A stretch of 64,000 nt of DNA from JBGSYJ01 sp041748075. GTDB lineage: Bacteria > Acidobacteriota > Thermoanaerobaculia > Gp7-AA8. Shown piece after piece: positions 54,233-62,799 of the stretch; within the stretch, counting starts at the first letter, position 1, and each line of letters starts with the position of its first letter. The stretch spans positions 114,252 to 178,251 of the forward strand of contig JBGTDX010000116.1 of assembly GCA_041748075.1 (NCBI GenBank), written 5' to 3'. Made by a program: the position numbers and the translations under genes. The notes beneath the pieces were generated by a model, which had not been told where the DNA came from, made no database searches, and saw only the letters and a program-made list of their open reading frames with translations.

Positions 54233-55345
54233 ATGACGGTGGTCGATTTCGGGTACCAAACACTCAGTGATGACCTTCTCGCAAGGGCAGCCGCGTGTCT
54301 GCAGTTAACCAAAGAGCAGTACCAATCGGCGGTTGAGCGGTATGAGACCATCGCCAGGTATCTCTCGGTCCCCGGCACCTTGGTGGCGAAATACAACCCG
54401 ACGATTTACCCGCAGGGCTCACTTCGCCTTGGGACTACGGTCCGGCCAATCGGGCGCAATGAATACGATCTCGACTTAGTGTGCCTGATGGATATTTCCT
54501 GGAGCACGTCAGATGCGAAAGCGGTGCTCGACCTCATGGAGAATCGACTCGGCGAAAGCGAGACGTATCGACCGATGCTCTCCAAGCTCAAGCGATGCGT
54601 ACGCATCTCGTATGCTAACCAGTTTCATATGGACATTCTGCCAGCCGCTCCGGATCTCCCGACAGGATCAACGAACATCCGCGTTCCCGATCGCCGGCTC
54701 GCGGAGTGGAAGTGCAGCAACCCGCCGGGATACGCAGATTGGTTCGAAAAGCAGGCTGCCAGGCTGGCGAAGCCTCTGATGAAGGCAGTCGAACCCTTGC
54801 CCGTAGCTGAAGCGATGGAATCGAAACCACCACTAAAACTCGTAGTCCAAATTCTCAAGCGGTGGAGGGATGTCCGTTACGGCGGAAACCCAGAACTCGC
54901 TCCGATCTCGATCGTTCTCACGACCCTGGCCGGTAGTCACTACGATGGAGCGGAGTCACCTGTCATCGCCCTTCACCGTATCGTGGAAGGCATCGTCGCC
55001 GCGATCCCGCCTTACGGACGACTAGTGGTTCTCAACCCACGCAACCCGCGTGAGGATCTGAGCGAACGATGGGACAACGACAGGGCTGCGTACGCGGCGT
55101 TTGTCGAGGGGATGGTCGAACTGCGCGATCAATTGCGCGCATTGGAGAGCGATAGCGGGTTGCCACGAATCGCGAAATCACTCGCGCCAATCATCGGCGA
55201 GGACCTGACGAAACGGGTCATTACGGAGCAGGCCACGACGGTTGAAGGACGGCGCAACTCAGGGCAACTGCGGGTCGGGGGTGCCGGCGCACTCGTGACG
55301 GTTGGAGGTACACCCATACCCAGAAACACCTTCTATGGCGACTAG
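54233..55345 (+). CDS. CBASS CD-NTase (cyclic oligonucleotide synthase)
   Basis: A 370-residue cGAS/DncV-like nucleotidyltransferase that makes a cyclic di- or trinucleotide signal on phage infection. PQGSLRLGTTVRP holds the GS motif (G62, S63), YDLDLVC supplies D79 and D81, and FHMDILPA supplies the third Asp (D134). IVQILKRWRDVRY belongs to the alpha-helical OAS1-like C-terminal domain. The product nucleotide cannot be deduced. The C-terminus (TPIPRNTFYGD) overlaps the E2-like gene by 11 bp; in type II-short CBASS this end is where the E2 acts. It is first in the operon. Confidence 0.93.
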   Translation: MTVVDFGYQTLSDDLLARAAACLQLTKEQYQSAVERYETIARYLSVPGTLVAKYNPTIYPQGSLRLGTTVRPIGRNEYDLDLVCLMDISWSTSDAKAVLDLMENRLGESETYRPMLSKLKRCVRISYANQFHMDILPAAPDLPTGSTNIRVPDRRLAEWKCSNPPGYADWFEKQAARLAKPLMKAVEPLPVAEAMESKPPLKLVVQILKRWRDVRYGGNPELAPISIVLTTLAGSHYDGAESPVIALHRIVEGIVAAIPPYGRLVVLNPRNPREDLSERWDNDRAAYAAFVEGMVELRDQLRALESDSGLPRIAKSLAPIIGEDLTKRVITEQATTVEGRRNSGQLRVGGAGALVTVGGTPIPRNTFYGD

Positions 55346-55763
55346 GTTCAATCAGGCACTGCCCATGCCGGGACAGATCGGCGAGATGCGCAGGCGCTTC
55401 CCGCATTTCTCTACCTCCTGGCAACAGGGGCGCGTGACATGGACGGGGACAATCACACCAGCGCCGGGCTGCGAGTCCTACGTGGTCCGCATCAGCTATC
55501 GAATTGGGAAGCAGCCGACGGCGTTCGTTATTGACCCAGAACTTGTCAGCCGAGGGGATCAGCGGATTCCGCATCGCTATGCCGACGGATCGCTTTGTCT
55601 TTACCGTCCCAAGTACCGAGAGTGGACGGCAGTCATGCCCGTTGCAGCGACGATCGTCCCATGGTCATCACTGTGGCTTTACTACTACGAGGCTTGGCTC
55701 GCTACGGGCGACTGGGCCGGCGGTGGCGAACACCCGTCTGCAAAGGAGCGCCATGGCAGGTGA
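55335..55763 (+). CDS. E2-like protein of type II-short CBASS
   Basis: A 142-residue protein of the stand-alone prokaryotic E2 family. The core HRYADGSLCLYRPKYREWTA (predicted catalytic Cys88) is followed by ATIVPWSSLWLYYYEAWLAT and GDWAGGGEHP, the family signature. No E1 or JAB deubiquitinase gene is present, unlike in full type II systems. In the family the E2 Cys reacts with the CD-NTase C-terminus and so controls its activity. ATG at 55335 lies inside the end of the CD-NTase gene; the stop overlaps the phospholipase gene by 11 bp. Confidence 0.85.
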   Translation: MATRFNQALPMPGQIGEMRRRFPHFSTSWQQGRVTWTGTITPAPGCESYVVRISYRIGKQPTAFVIDPELVSRGDQRIPHRYADGSLCLYRPKYREWTAVMPVAATIVPWSSLWLYYYEAWLATGDWAGGGEHPSAKERHGR

Positions 55764-56697
55764 GAGCCGTCGAATTCTATCGATTGACGGAGGCGGCGTC
55801 AGAGGCGTGCTGCCTGCGGCATTCTTGTCGGCGATCGAAACCGACCTTCCGTACCCACTAAACCGCTATTTCGATCTCATCGTCGGCACCTCGACCGGAG
55901 GCATCATCGCACTCGGACTTGGTCTCGGCATGCGCGCCGCGGATATCCTCCGTTTCTACGATGTGCATGGCCCTGACATCTTTCGCGCAGACCACAAATC
56001 GAAATGGTTTCACTACTTCAGAGCGAAGTATTCGGACCAGCCTCTCCATCGAGCGTTGGCAGAGGTCTTCGGCGAACGCGTGTTGGGTGAGAGTCAGACA
56101 CGACTCGTGATTCCATCATGCAACCTCGCCACAGGCGAAATTCATCTGTGGAAAACGGCGCACTACTCACGTGCTGTCGAGGACTACAAGTGCCGGGTCG
56201 TTGAAATTGCACTCTCTACAGCGGCAGCGCCGACTTACTTCCCAACACACCACTCCGATCGCGGTCTCCCGCTTATCGACGGTGGGGTGTGGGCGAATAA
56301 CCCCATCGGAGTCGCAGTCGTCGAAGCGGTAGGCGTTCTTGGCTGGGACCCGAAAAGAATCCAGGTGCTGAGCTTGGGTTGCGCTACTGCCCCGATCAAT
56401 CTCATCGGTGCCTACCAATCCCCTCGCGGCCGTCTCTATTGGGCAGGCAAAATTGCCGACGTTTTCATGGCGGCACAATCGTCAGCTGCAACCGGAACAG
56501 CGGTCCACCTTCTAAGGGGCAGAGAGCAGATCTTTCGAGTAGCACCAGTGTTAGACAAGGAATTCACCGCACTCGACAGCGTCCGAGACGTTCCGATGCT
56601 CAAGGGTATAGGAATCGACCGGGCTCGGCATGCTAAACCGGATCTGACACACTTTTTCAGCTCGCCAGCAGCACCTTTTGTGCCCCTTTACACATGA
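55753..56697 (+). CDS. capV: CBASS effector, patatin-like phospholipase (CapV)
   Basis: A 314-residue patatin-like phospholipase that degrades the inner membrane when it binds the cyclic nucleotide, killing the infected cell. SIDGGGVRGVL is the oxyanion loop (G13-G18), GTSTGG holds the nucleophile Ser47, and PLIDGGVWANNP holds the dyad Asp176. ATG at 55753 has AAAGGAG upstream. Length fits CapV, with no added sensor domain. It is third in the operon, immediately after the E2-like gene. Confidence 0.93.
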   Translation: MAGESRRILSIDGGGVRGVLPAAFLSAIETDLPYPLNRYFDLIVGTSTGGIIALGLGLGMRAADILRFYDVHGPDIFRADHKSKWFHYFRAKYSDQPLHRALAEVFGERVLGESQTRLVIPSCNLATGEIHLWKTAHYSRAVEDYKCRVVEIALSTAAAPTYFPTHHSDRGLPLIDGGVWANNPIGVAVVEAVGVLGWDPKRIQVLSLGCATAPINLIGAYQSPRGRLYWAGKIADVFMAAQSSAATGTAVHLLRGREQIFRVAPVLDKEFTALDSVRDVPMLKGIGIDRARHAKPDLTHFFSSPAAPFVPLYT

Positions 56698-56769
56698 CCG
56701 TGCGTGCAGATCAGCACTCGTAACCGGATGTAAGACGGCCCACTAAGAGTACGGTAGGACGAGGCAACA

Positions 56770-58620
56770 GTGACGGAAAACCCGAGTGATCAAGATCTCC
56801 TCGACCTTTGGCAAAAGCTTGCCGGACCTCGACCCGGACTGTGGACCTTGAGTCGATACTCAAGAACCGAACTCAGAACGCGACCGACTACGGTCGTCTA
56901 CGACAACATCAAGAACACCTTGGGGAGTGACGCATCAGCAGCTGATGTACTCAACTCCATCGCTGGAAAAGACGCGCTCGGCTTGCTCGCGATTTGCGCA
57001 AACGTTAATTCGCGGCTCATGGAGGCTGGGGCGTCAAACAGCGAATTCCACTCTCGTCTGGAGAACGACCTGTCCACCGCTGATCTTCGGGCCGCACTGC
57101 ACGAAGCTCGTAGAGATCGACGTTCCGACCTGAGCGTCATATTCACGCGCCGCAATCTCCTTCTGACCGCAAAACTGGTGCTCGGGCTACACCTTTCTGG
57201 CGACGATGAGTTCGACCAAAGGCAGTTTGGCATGCTTGCACTTCGACTCAACGACTTCCTTGAGCGCCCGAACCGAACCAGGGCGTTGACGGACGAAGAG
57301 ATTGCGATCGACAGCCTCACAAGTTGGACACTTCACAACTCGGCCGATCTCTGGATGGATATAGCGCGCGCAGATCTCATCATGGAGGAATTCTTCACCT
57401 CCGACGACGAACAGATCAGGAGCAGCAGGGCTCGATTAGAACTCAGTCAAGAACCATTCGATGGCATGCCGCTTATGAAGTATCGGAGGCTTGTTTTTCT
57501 GACATACCACCTCATGCGTACGGCCGTAGAGAAGGGGGAGGCACCCATTCTCAGCATCGAGGCTCCTCTTCCCGAATACGTTGGCGGTACGAAGGGAGTA
57601 AATGAATTTCTCTCTCGACGATCCATTCCCATCGACGGATTCGAGGATCCGGTTTTCGGGAGTGCATGGTCGCAAGAGCGTTTTAGCCACCTGCTGATGA
57701 CACCCAGTTTTCTCAACGATCTCCGGTGGTTGAGGCAGAAGCCGTTCATCAAGCTTGGGGACAACCGATACCTTCTATTAGATCTACGAATCGCGGTAGA
57801 ACGAATGACGTCAGGTCTGTATTGGACGATCTTCGACTCTTTGCAGTCAGCGGATCGGCTTCTGTTCTCTAGCGCGTGGGGTCGCGCTTACGAGCGCTAC
57901 GTACAATGCTTGCTGGAGGCATTTTATCCGCAGCAGTCATTTCTTTCTAAACAGTTGCAGACAAACGTACCGTTCTCGCGTCCGGCCGGAGGTGGCGAGA
58001 TCGACGCCCTGCTGGATTTTGGTTCATACGTCTTGGTTATCGAGGTGAAGTCTGCAAGTCTGCCGCTCGACGTCCGCGATGCTCGTGACAGAGCAATCTT
58101 TGACCGCTGGGTGGCCGAGCGCTTGATGAAAGGATCGGCGACTAAGCGAGGAGCGTTTGTTCAGCTCAGTGAAGGCTGCATGGCAGTAGTGGATGGACTT
58201 CTTCCAGGAGAGGTCCCTGAAAAGATATTTCCCGTCCTGGTTTCGGATGAAGCAGCGTTTGCATCATTCGGCGTGAATCGGATGCTGCACGTCAAGTTCC
58301 AGGATAATTTCCCATCAGGACTGCCATCTCCGATACGTCCTTTGACGATACTGACGACCTCAGAGCTCGAAGAGATTCTGCCGTGCGTTGCTGGAGAATC
58401 GTCCCTATCATGGGACCAACTGCTGCAACAACGATTTCACGGGGTCGAAGTTGGTTGGCTCTCTGCAGGACAAGCGCTCTATAACTTTTATCTAGAATCA
58501 GGCAAGACTGACGAACGACGCCTAAATTTCGTGCTTCTGGAACGCTACAACAAGTTTATCGACGAGCTTCGTGCGCAGCTACCGCATTCCGGCGAGGAGG
58601 ACGACATGACCAACGAGTAG
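56770..58620 (+). CDS. Unrecognised protein with PD-(D/E)XK nuclease-like core
   Basis: A 616-residue protein (GTG start, GAGG six bases upstream) that I cannot assign to a family. Residues 400-470 contain GGGEIDALLDFGSYVLVIEV then KSA, matching the PD-(D/E)XK nuclease core D-x12-E-x-K (D412, E425, K427), preceded by WGRAYERYVQCLLEAFYPQQ. The first 380 residues are helical (for example FERPNRTRALTDEEI region) and the last 110 mixed. It starts 72 bp after capV on the same strand and may be co-transcribed with CBASS. Candidate accessory nuclease or independent defence gene; nuclease activity is inference. Confidence 0.7.
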   Translation: MTENPSDQDLLDLWQKLAGPRPGLWTLSRYSRTELRTRPTTVVYDNIKNTLGSDASAADVLNSIAGKDALGLLAICANVNSRLMEAGASNSEFHSRLENDLSTADLRAALHEARRDRRSDLSVIFTRRNLLLTAKLVLGLHLSGDDEFDQRQFGMLALRLNDFLERPNRTRALTDEEIAIDSLTSWTLHNSADLWMDIARADLIMEEFFTSDDEQIRSSRARLELSQEPFDGMPLMKYRRLVFLTYHLMRTAVEKGEAPILSIEAPLPEYVGGTKGVNEFLSRRSIPIDGFEDPVFGSAWSQERFSHLLMTPSFLNDLRWLRQKPFIKLGDNRYLLLDLRIAVERMTSGLYWTIFDSLQSADRLLFSSAWGRAYERYVQCLLEAFYPQQSFLSKQLQTNVPFSRPAGGGEIDALLDFGSYVLVIEVKSASLPLDVRDARDRAIFDRWVAERLMKGSATKRGAFVQLSEGCMAVVDGLLPGEVPEKIFPVLVSDEAAFASFGVNRMLHVKFQDNFPSGLPSPIRPLTILTTSELEEILPCVAGESSLSWDQLLQQRFHGVEVGWLSAGQALYNFYLESGKTDERRLNFVLLERYNKFIDELRAQLPHSGEEDDMTNE

Positions 58621-58927
58621 TATAGGCGCATCTCCCAGTCCGACTGGCGATCGAATCAAATGATCCTCCGGAATTACCTAGGGGTCTGACGCGTCTTTGC
58701 AGGTGACTTATTCGCAACTTAACGCTCTCCGAGCGCACTGAGCAATCCTTTGAACTCCACAGCTCGACGGCGGGCACCCTCTTTCTCCCTCTGCTTCCCG
58801 TTTTGCCTCAACCTCTTAGCCTGAAGATCTCAGGTGCTTTCTGGCAGGTCTGAGCCGCAGCGCAAGGATCTTGAATGTAGAATGTTCTGAGGGTACCTTT
58901 TCGGATCCGAGTGTTACTGAACCACCT
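58621..58927. other. Intergenic, no gene seen
   Basis: A 307-bp gap at the right edge of the defence island. No coding frame is credible. TAGAAT at 58878-58883 could be a -10 box for the protease gene, but no -35 box was found. The frame of the protease is open from 58871, before its signal peptide. Confidence 0.4.
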
Positions 58928-61450
58928 ATGCAAGCCACAGCTCTACTTGTCATCGGTTTTCTTCTTGCTGCAAGTTTGGCTTCCGCCTCGACTCTGCCGG
59001 TGTCGATTGAGGATATGTCCAGCGCAGAAGTAAGACTTCTCCTTGGGGACCCAGACAACGCAGGACAAGACGAACATGGCTCCCATTGGTATTACCAAAC
59101 ACCTAAGGGGCTACTACAGCTCACGATTGTCAAAGACCGCGTGAAGCTCATACCTCCAAAAGAGCCACACAGACACACGTTTCGTGGTCGGACCAAGAAA
59201 GAGCTGAGAGCTGAAGCGGAAGAACTTCGCATGGCCGGCCGACTTCACGAGGCTGCCATAGCGGCTAAGGAGTGTGATCTGCTAAGCGGACGTCGTTCGA
59301 TCTGCGACACGCTCAAGCGAGAGATATACACCGAAGTTCAGAGGGACATTGACAAACGTTTTTCGCAGATTCATCCAACTGACAAGCTTTCGCTTGTATT
59401 GATCTATCGGGAGATCCTCGAGTTAAATCCGAACTCAGTTGAAGCTCGGAATGGTTTGGTACGCAGCGAAGCCGCCATCATTGAGGAAAAGATGCAAGCG
59501 GTCCGATCACTGTATGGATCGACGCTCTCCCCGGCGGCTCAAGAAGCGCTACGGATAGCCCAGGACCTGGTGCTCCTGGGCAAGCTCGACGAAGCCTTTT
59601 CTTCCCTTGCTCCTTATTGGTCGAGGATTCGTCATACTGGGCAAGATGTAGGAATTAGCCGTCTGGCATTCGATCAGACTCTCCGGGAGCTGACTGCCAC
59701 TCGCACTGTGGAGTCTCTCGATCAGACGATAAAGCGCGCGAGTAAGTGGTTAGAGGCGATGGATGCTTCCGACAGAGACCAGTTGGCTCGAAGAGTTCAG
59801 GAAAAGCTGCCCGATCTTCTCAGTCAGTCCATCAAAAGCGTAAAGGGAGCCGGGGTTGCAGGGGCGCGTCTGCTGGCGGAGCATCTGACTTCCTCTGCTC
59901 CGTACATTTCTGAGGCTGGAATGATGTTGCCTTGGGATGCTGTCGGTCTCACGGATCCGGTGCAGAGCATCTATCTGACAAGTGACTACGTTTCAGATTG
60001 TGGAACTGCACAGACCCACTTGAAGGAATCTGCTCTGGAACCCCTGGGAAACTCATTTCGAGAGGTAAGCGCGCCTCCTTCAGACATCGTCGTGACAATT
60101 CGTGAGCTTCGTTGCGATGGGGTTACTAGGACGGCAGGCGAAGAGCCACTGAACTCAACTTATGTGTCAACGTATCAGCAGGTCGTCAACCCAGAATACA
60201 CACAGCTGCAGGTGGAAGTCGAGCAGGCAGAGGCGGAGTACCGCAGGCGATTAGCCGACAATGAGCGAGCTTCTAGTAATCAGCGCGTTTCCTCAGCGCT
60301 ACTCGTGGCTTTTGCTGGCGACAAAGTGCGAAAGCTGCAAAGGAAGCTTTCAGAAGTCCCGCCCTATCTTCGCGAACCGGTGACGCTTCCATACAGAGTA
60401 ACTCGCACTCACCATGTGAAGGTCGGGACAATGAGCGCGGTACTCGAGGTATTCGACTCTGTTACGGGTTTACGAGTGCATGAGTTTGTGGAGGGGCATG
60501 CTGAGGCGAGAGCGACATCTCTGTCGGGAACTCTTGAGGGAGACGCTCAAGGGCTGTCGGACACCTCACCAAGTCTGCCCGGCGACGCAGAGCTATTTTC
60601 AAAGTCGGCAGAGGATCTGAAGGGCCAAATGCAGAATGCAGTCGGCGCGTTCTTGGAGAGAATCTATTTGGAAAGAGCGTCGAAGTCGAAAGAAGCAGTT
60701 GCCGTTCTTGGAAATGTCTTACTCGCTCGGGACGCTAATCCAAGCTCGTCCCACACATCGCTCTATGCTCGCATCGATGCCATTAAGAACATCTCACCCC
60801 ACCAACTCTCACTGAGTCAGGCGGCGTCTATTCGTGACGCTATTCCACGTTCACACATTGCCACCAAGAGCAAAGCACCACCGAGGATTCGCACTGCTGA
60901 AGGCGGGTCAATTGATAAGTTCGCATCCGCGGTCGTCACAATTGAAGGCGCAGCGATGTATGGGAGCGGGTTCTTCGTTGACGGGCAAGGAACCATCATC
61001 ACCAATAGCCATGTGGTCGACGGATCAGACCGATTGATAGTTCGCACTCGCGACGGGCAAACATTTCTTGCCAAACTCCGGAAGCAATCAAGGACGCATG
61101 ACTTGGCTTTATTAACGATCGCCTACGAACCTCCAATCTTTCTCCGCCTTTCAGAAGGGGAACCGGCCCTGGGTTCTGATGTTTACGCTATCGGAGCGCC
61201 CGAACAACTCGAGTGGACTGTCACGAAAGGCATCGTGAGCGCCTTGAGGAAGATGGATGGTGTGTCCCTCATTCAATTGGATGCGGCGATCAACCCGGGC
61301 AACAGCGGTGGCCCCGTCATTCTTACAAATGGCGAAGTGGTAGGCGTTGCGACTTCGCGTCGTGCCAATTCTGAGAGTTTGGGTTTTGCGGTTGCAACGG
61401 CCGAAATCAGATCAGTGTTTGCCGGGCTATTGACGGAGGGATCGCGCTAG
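58928..61450 (+). CDS. Secreted trypsin-like (S1C/HtrA-type) serine protease with novel N-terminal region
   Basis: An 840-residue exported protein. The signal peptide is MQATALLVIGFLLAASLASA. Residues 25-75 (MSSAEVRLLLGDPDNAGQDE, GSHWYYQTPKG) resemble a SmpA/BamE-like fold. Residues 90-300 are TPR-like helices, and 320-640 form an unrecognised region. The protease domain has GSGFFVDGQGTIITNSHVVD (H695), THDLALL (D725) and AAINPGNSGGPVI (S793), an intact triad. No PDZ domain follows. Catalysis is clear; the substrate and the role of the long N-terminal part are unknown. It sits just right of the defence island. Confidence 0.85.
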   Translation: MQATALLVIGFLLAASLASASTLPVSIEDMSSAEVRLLLGDPDNAGQDEHGSHWYYQTPKGLLQLTIVKDRVKLIPPKEPHRHTFRGRTKKELRAEAEELRMAGRLHEAAIAAKECDLLSGRRSICDTLKREIYTEVQRDIDKRFSQIHPTDKLSLVLIYREILELNPNSVEARNGLVRSEAAIIEEKMQAVRSLYGSTLSPAAQEALRIAQDLVLLGKLDEAFSSLAPYWSRIRHTGQDVGISRLAFDQTLRELTATRTVESLDQTIKRASKWLEAMDASDRDQLARRVQEKLPDLLSQSIKSVKGAGVAGARLLAEHLTSSAPYISEAGMMLPWDAVGLTDPVQSIYLTSDYVSDCGTAQTHLKESALEPLGNSFREVSAPPSDIVVTIRELRCDGVTRTAGEEPLNSTYVSTYQQVVNPEYTQLQVEVEQAEAEYRRRLADNERASSNQRVSSALLVAFAGDKVRKLQRKLSEVPPYLREPVTLPYRVTRTHHVKVGTMSAVLEVFDSVTGLRVHEFVEGHAEARATSLSGTLEGDAQGLSDTSPSLPGDAELFSKSAEDLKGQMQNAVGAFLERIYLERASKSKEAVAVLGNVLLARDANPSSSHTSLYARIDAIKNISPHQLSLSQAASIRDAIPRSHIATKSKAPPRIRTAEGGSIDKFASAVVTIEGAAMYGSGFFVDGQGTIITNSHVVDGSDRLIVRTRDGQTFLAKLRKQSRTHDLALLTIAYEPPIFLRLSEGEPALGSDVYAIGAPEQLEWTVTKGIVSALRKMDGVSLIQLDAAINPGNSGGPVILTNGEVVGVATSRRANSESLGFAVATAEIRSVFAGLLTEGSR

Positions 61451-61458
61451 TTCGTGAG

Positions 61459-61620
61459 AATCGGTTAAGTTAGGGTCACATCTGGAAAATCAACTTAAGG
61501 ACCGCGGAGTCCGATCCGCGACAGACTCATTGCAGCTCTCCAGGCGTGACCATGGCACCTGCTACGAACAAAGGGAGCGGGATGCCTAAGTTGGTTTCCC
61601 AGATGTGACCCCAACTTACC
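61459..61620. repeat. Short element with terminal inverted repeats (GTCACATCTGG family)
   Basis: 61459-61500 (TCGGTTAAGTTAGGGTCACA, TCTGG...) and 61587-61620 (inverted, CCCAGATGTGACCCCAACTT) are opposed copies of the same unit found at 32249, 61848 and 63857. Together they bracket about 85 bp and could form a MITE-like element. The right arm cuts into the IS110 relic. Confidence 0.75.
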
Positions 61621-61850
61621 AACTCCGACAACCGCCGGGCCTCGACACACCGCGCATACGAGGCGATGTCGCCTACGCTTGCGAAGCGTGACACGTCGCC
61701 GGCCTCATACATGATCACGAGCTATAGGATCCCGCCGATTCCCCATACGGTTCCAAGCAGCTTGAACTTGTCGCGCAGCTTCGCTCTCTTCGGGGCGGCT
61801 TTCTCCAGAGAGCTGCGACGAGTGCCAATCATCGTGATGTGCGCGGTCTT
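61621..61850 (-). pseudogene. IS110-family transposase relic (C-terminal part)
   Basis: Read on the minus strand, the segment encodes KFKLLGTVWGIGGIL, a stop, then LVIMYEAGDVSRFASVGDIA and SYARCVEARRLSE. This matches the C-terminal domain of IS110 transposases (L-x-T-x-x-G-I-G-x-I-L, ... GDxxRF...ASY). An in-frame TAG at 61722-61724 and truncation by repeat elements on both sides show it is dead. Confidence 0.85.
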
Positions 61851-61884
61851 AAGTTGATTTTCCAGATGTAACCCCAACATTACG
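61848..61884 (-). repeat. GTCACATCTGG-family repeat copy, inverted
   Basis: TTAAGTTGATTTTCCAGATG followed by TAACCCCAAC matches the copies at 61459-61500, 61587-61620 and 63857-63880 in inverted orientation. It forms the right border of the IS110 relic. Confidence 0.75.
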
Positions 61885-62190
61885 GGCACGCTGCTGGATC
61901 AGTTGCGCGAGCAAATGGGTCACTTTGAAAACGCCAGACGTGTATCAGACCCGCCTATGGAAAACTCGCGAAACGCGGCCTCCACAGTATTGAACTGGAA
62001 ATACTTCATTTTTTTCGAGTCTAGACTTCGTTGCTTTCCGGACTAAATTCCTGCCACCTGAGAGTAGAGCGCGATCTGCGGCGAAGCTTCCTCTGGCGGG
62101 AACGGTGAGAGAGTCGTATAACAGTCTCGACAGCATCGCAAACGAAATCTGGTACTCCTGAGTTAACCGGTGCACTAGTGAGGACTAGGT
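61885..62190. other. Intergenic, no gene seen
   Basis: A 306-bp lower-G+C gap between the mobile-element relics and the 62191 gene. No coding frame or clear promoter is recognised. Confidence 0.4.
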
Positions 62191-62799
62191 GTGAGCAAGA
62201 TCACGCAGTTCCTACATTGGCGGCGCTTCTATGTCGCCGTTCCAGATGTTTTCATTCTATTGGTCTTATTGTCACTCTTCTGGAGACCCGTCGCCGCTGT
62301 CGCATTTGGCGCCTTGGAGTGGGCATACCTGCGGGTTAGTCCACCAGAGTGGGCGGGTGCAGTGTCGCTGGGCATTGCCTCGAATGTGATCTCCGTGTTT
62401 CTGATCGGCGCGGCGGCGTTGTTCTTTCTTCAACGGCGGGAGCTAACGGCTGCCTGCGGCGATTTTGACGCATTCGCGATCGAGCGTGGTGTGCGCGAGC
62501 CTTGGGGTCGCGTATCGTTGGTTCAGCAACTGCTAACTCCACCTTTGTTGGCACCTCGCATCCGTTGCGTGCTTCGCCATGGCGATGTGCTTCTCGTGGG
62601 TGAGGGAATTATGAATAGAGATCAATTCCTGATTGGATACTATCGAGAGACATCGAAGGCTTCGCGCCGCAGAATGGGAAGCTTTTTCATGGTACTCGAC
62701 GGCACCGGTGACGCATATGAAGGTTACATTCTCTTTCTTGACCCAGATACCGAGAAGCCACGTCGTGGTCGGGTGAGATGGGAAAGAGCGGCATCATAA
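62191..62799 (+). CDS. Unknown membrane protein, two transmembrane helices plus C-terminal domain
   Basis: A 202-residue protein with two hydrophobic segments (about residues 18-40 and 61-80) and a cytosolic C-terminal domain (85-200). The last part, RRMGSFFMVLDGTGDAYEGY then ILFLDPDTEKPRRGRVRWER, is a strand-rich motif seen in other small sensor or beta-barrel-like domains, not securely named. GTG start. Its end overlaps the next gene by 22 bp in another frame, suggesting coupling. Codon use and G+C look lower than in the operons at 17-32 kb. Function unknown. Confidence 0.6.
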   Translation: MSKITQFLHWRRFYVAVPDVFILLVLLSLFWRPVAAVAFGALEWAYLRVSPPEWAGAVSLGIASNVISVFLIGAAALFFLQRRELTAACGDFDAFAIERGVREPWGRVSLVQQLLTPPLLAPRIRCVLRHGDVLLVGEGIMNRDQFLIGYYRETSKASRRRMGSFFMVLDGTGDAYEGYILFLDPDTEKPRRGRVRWERAAS

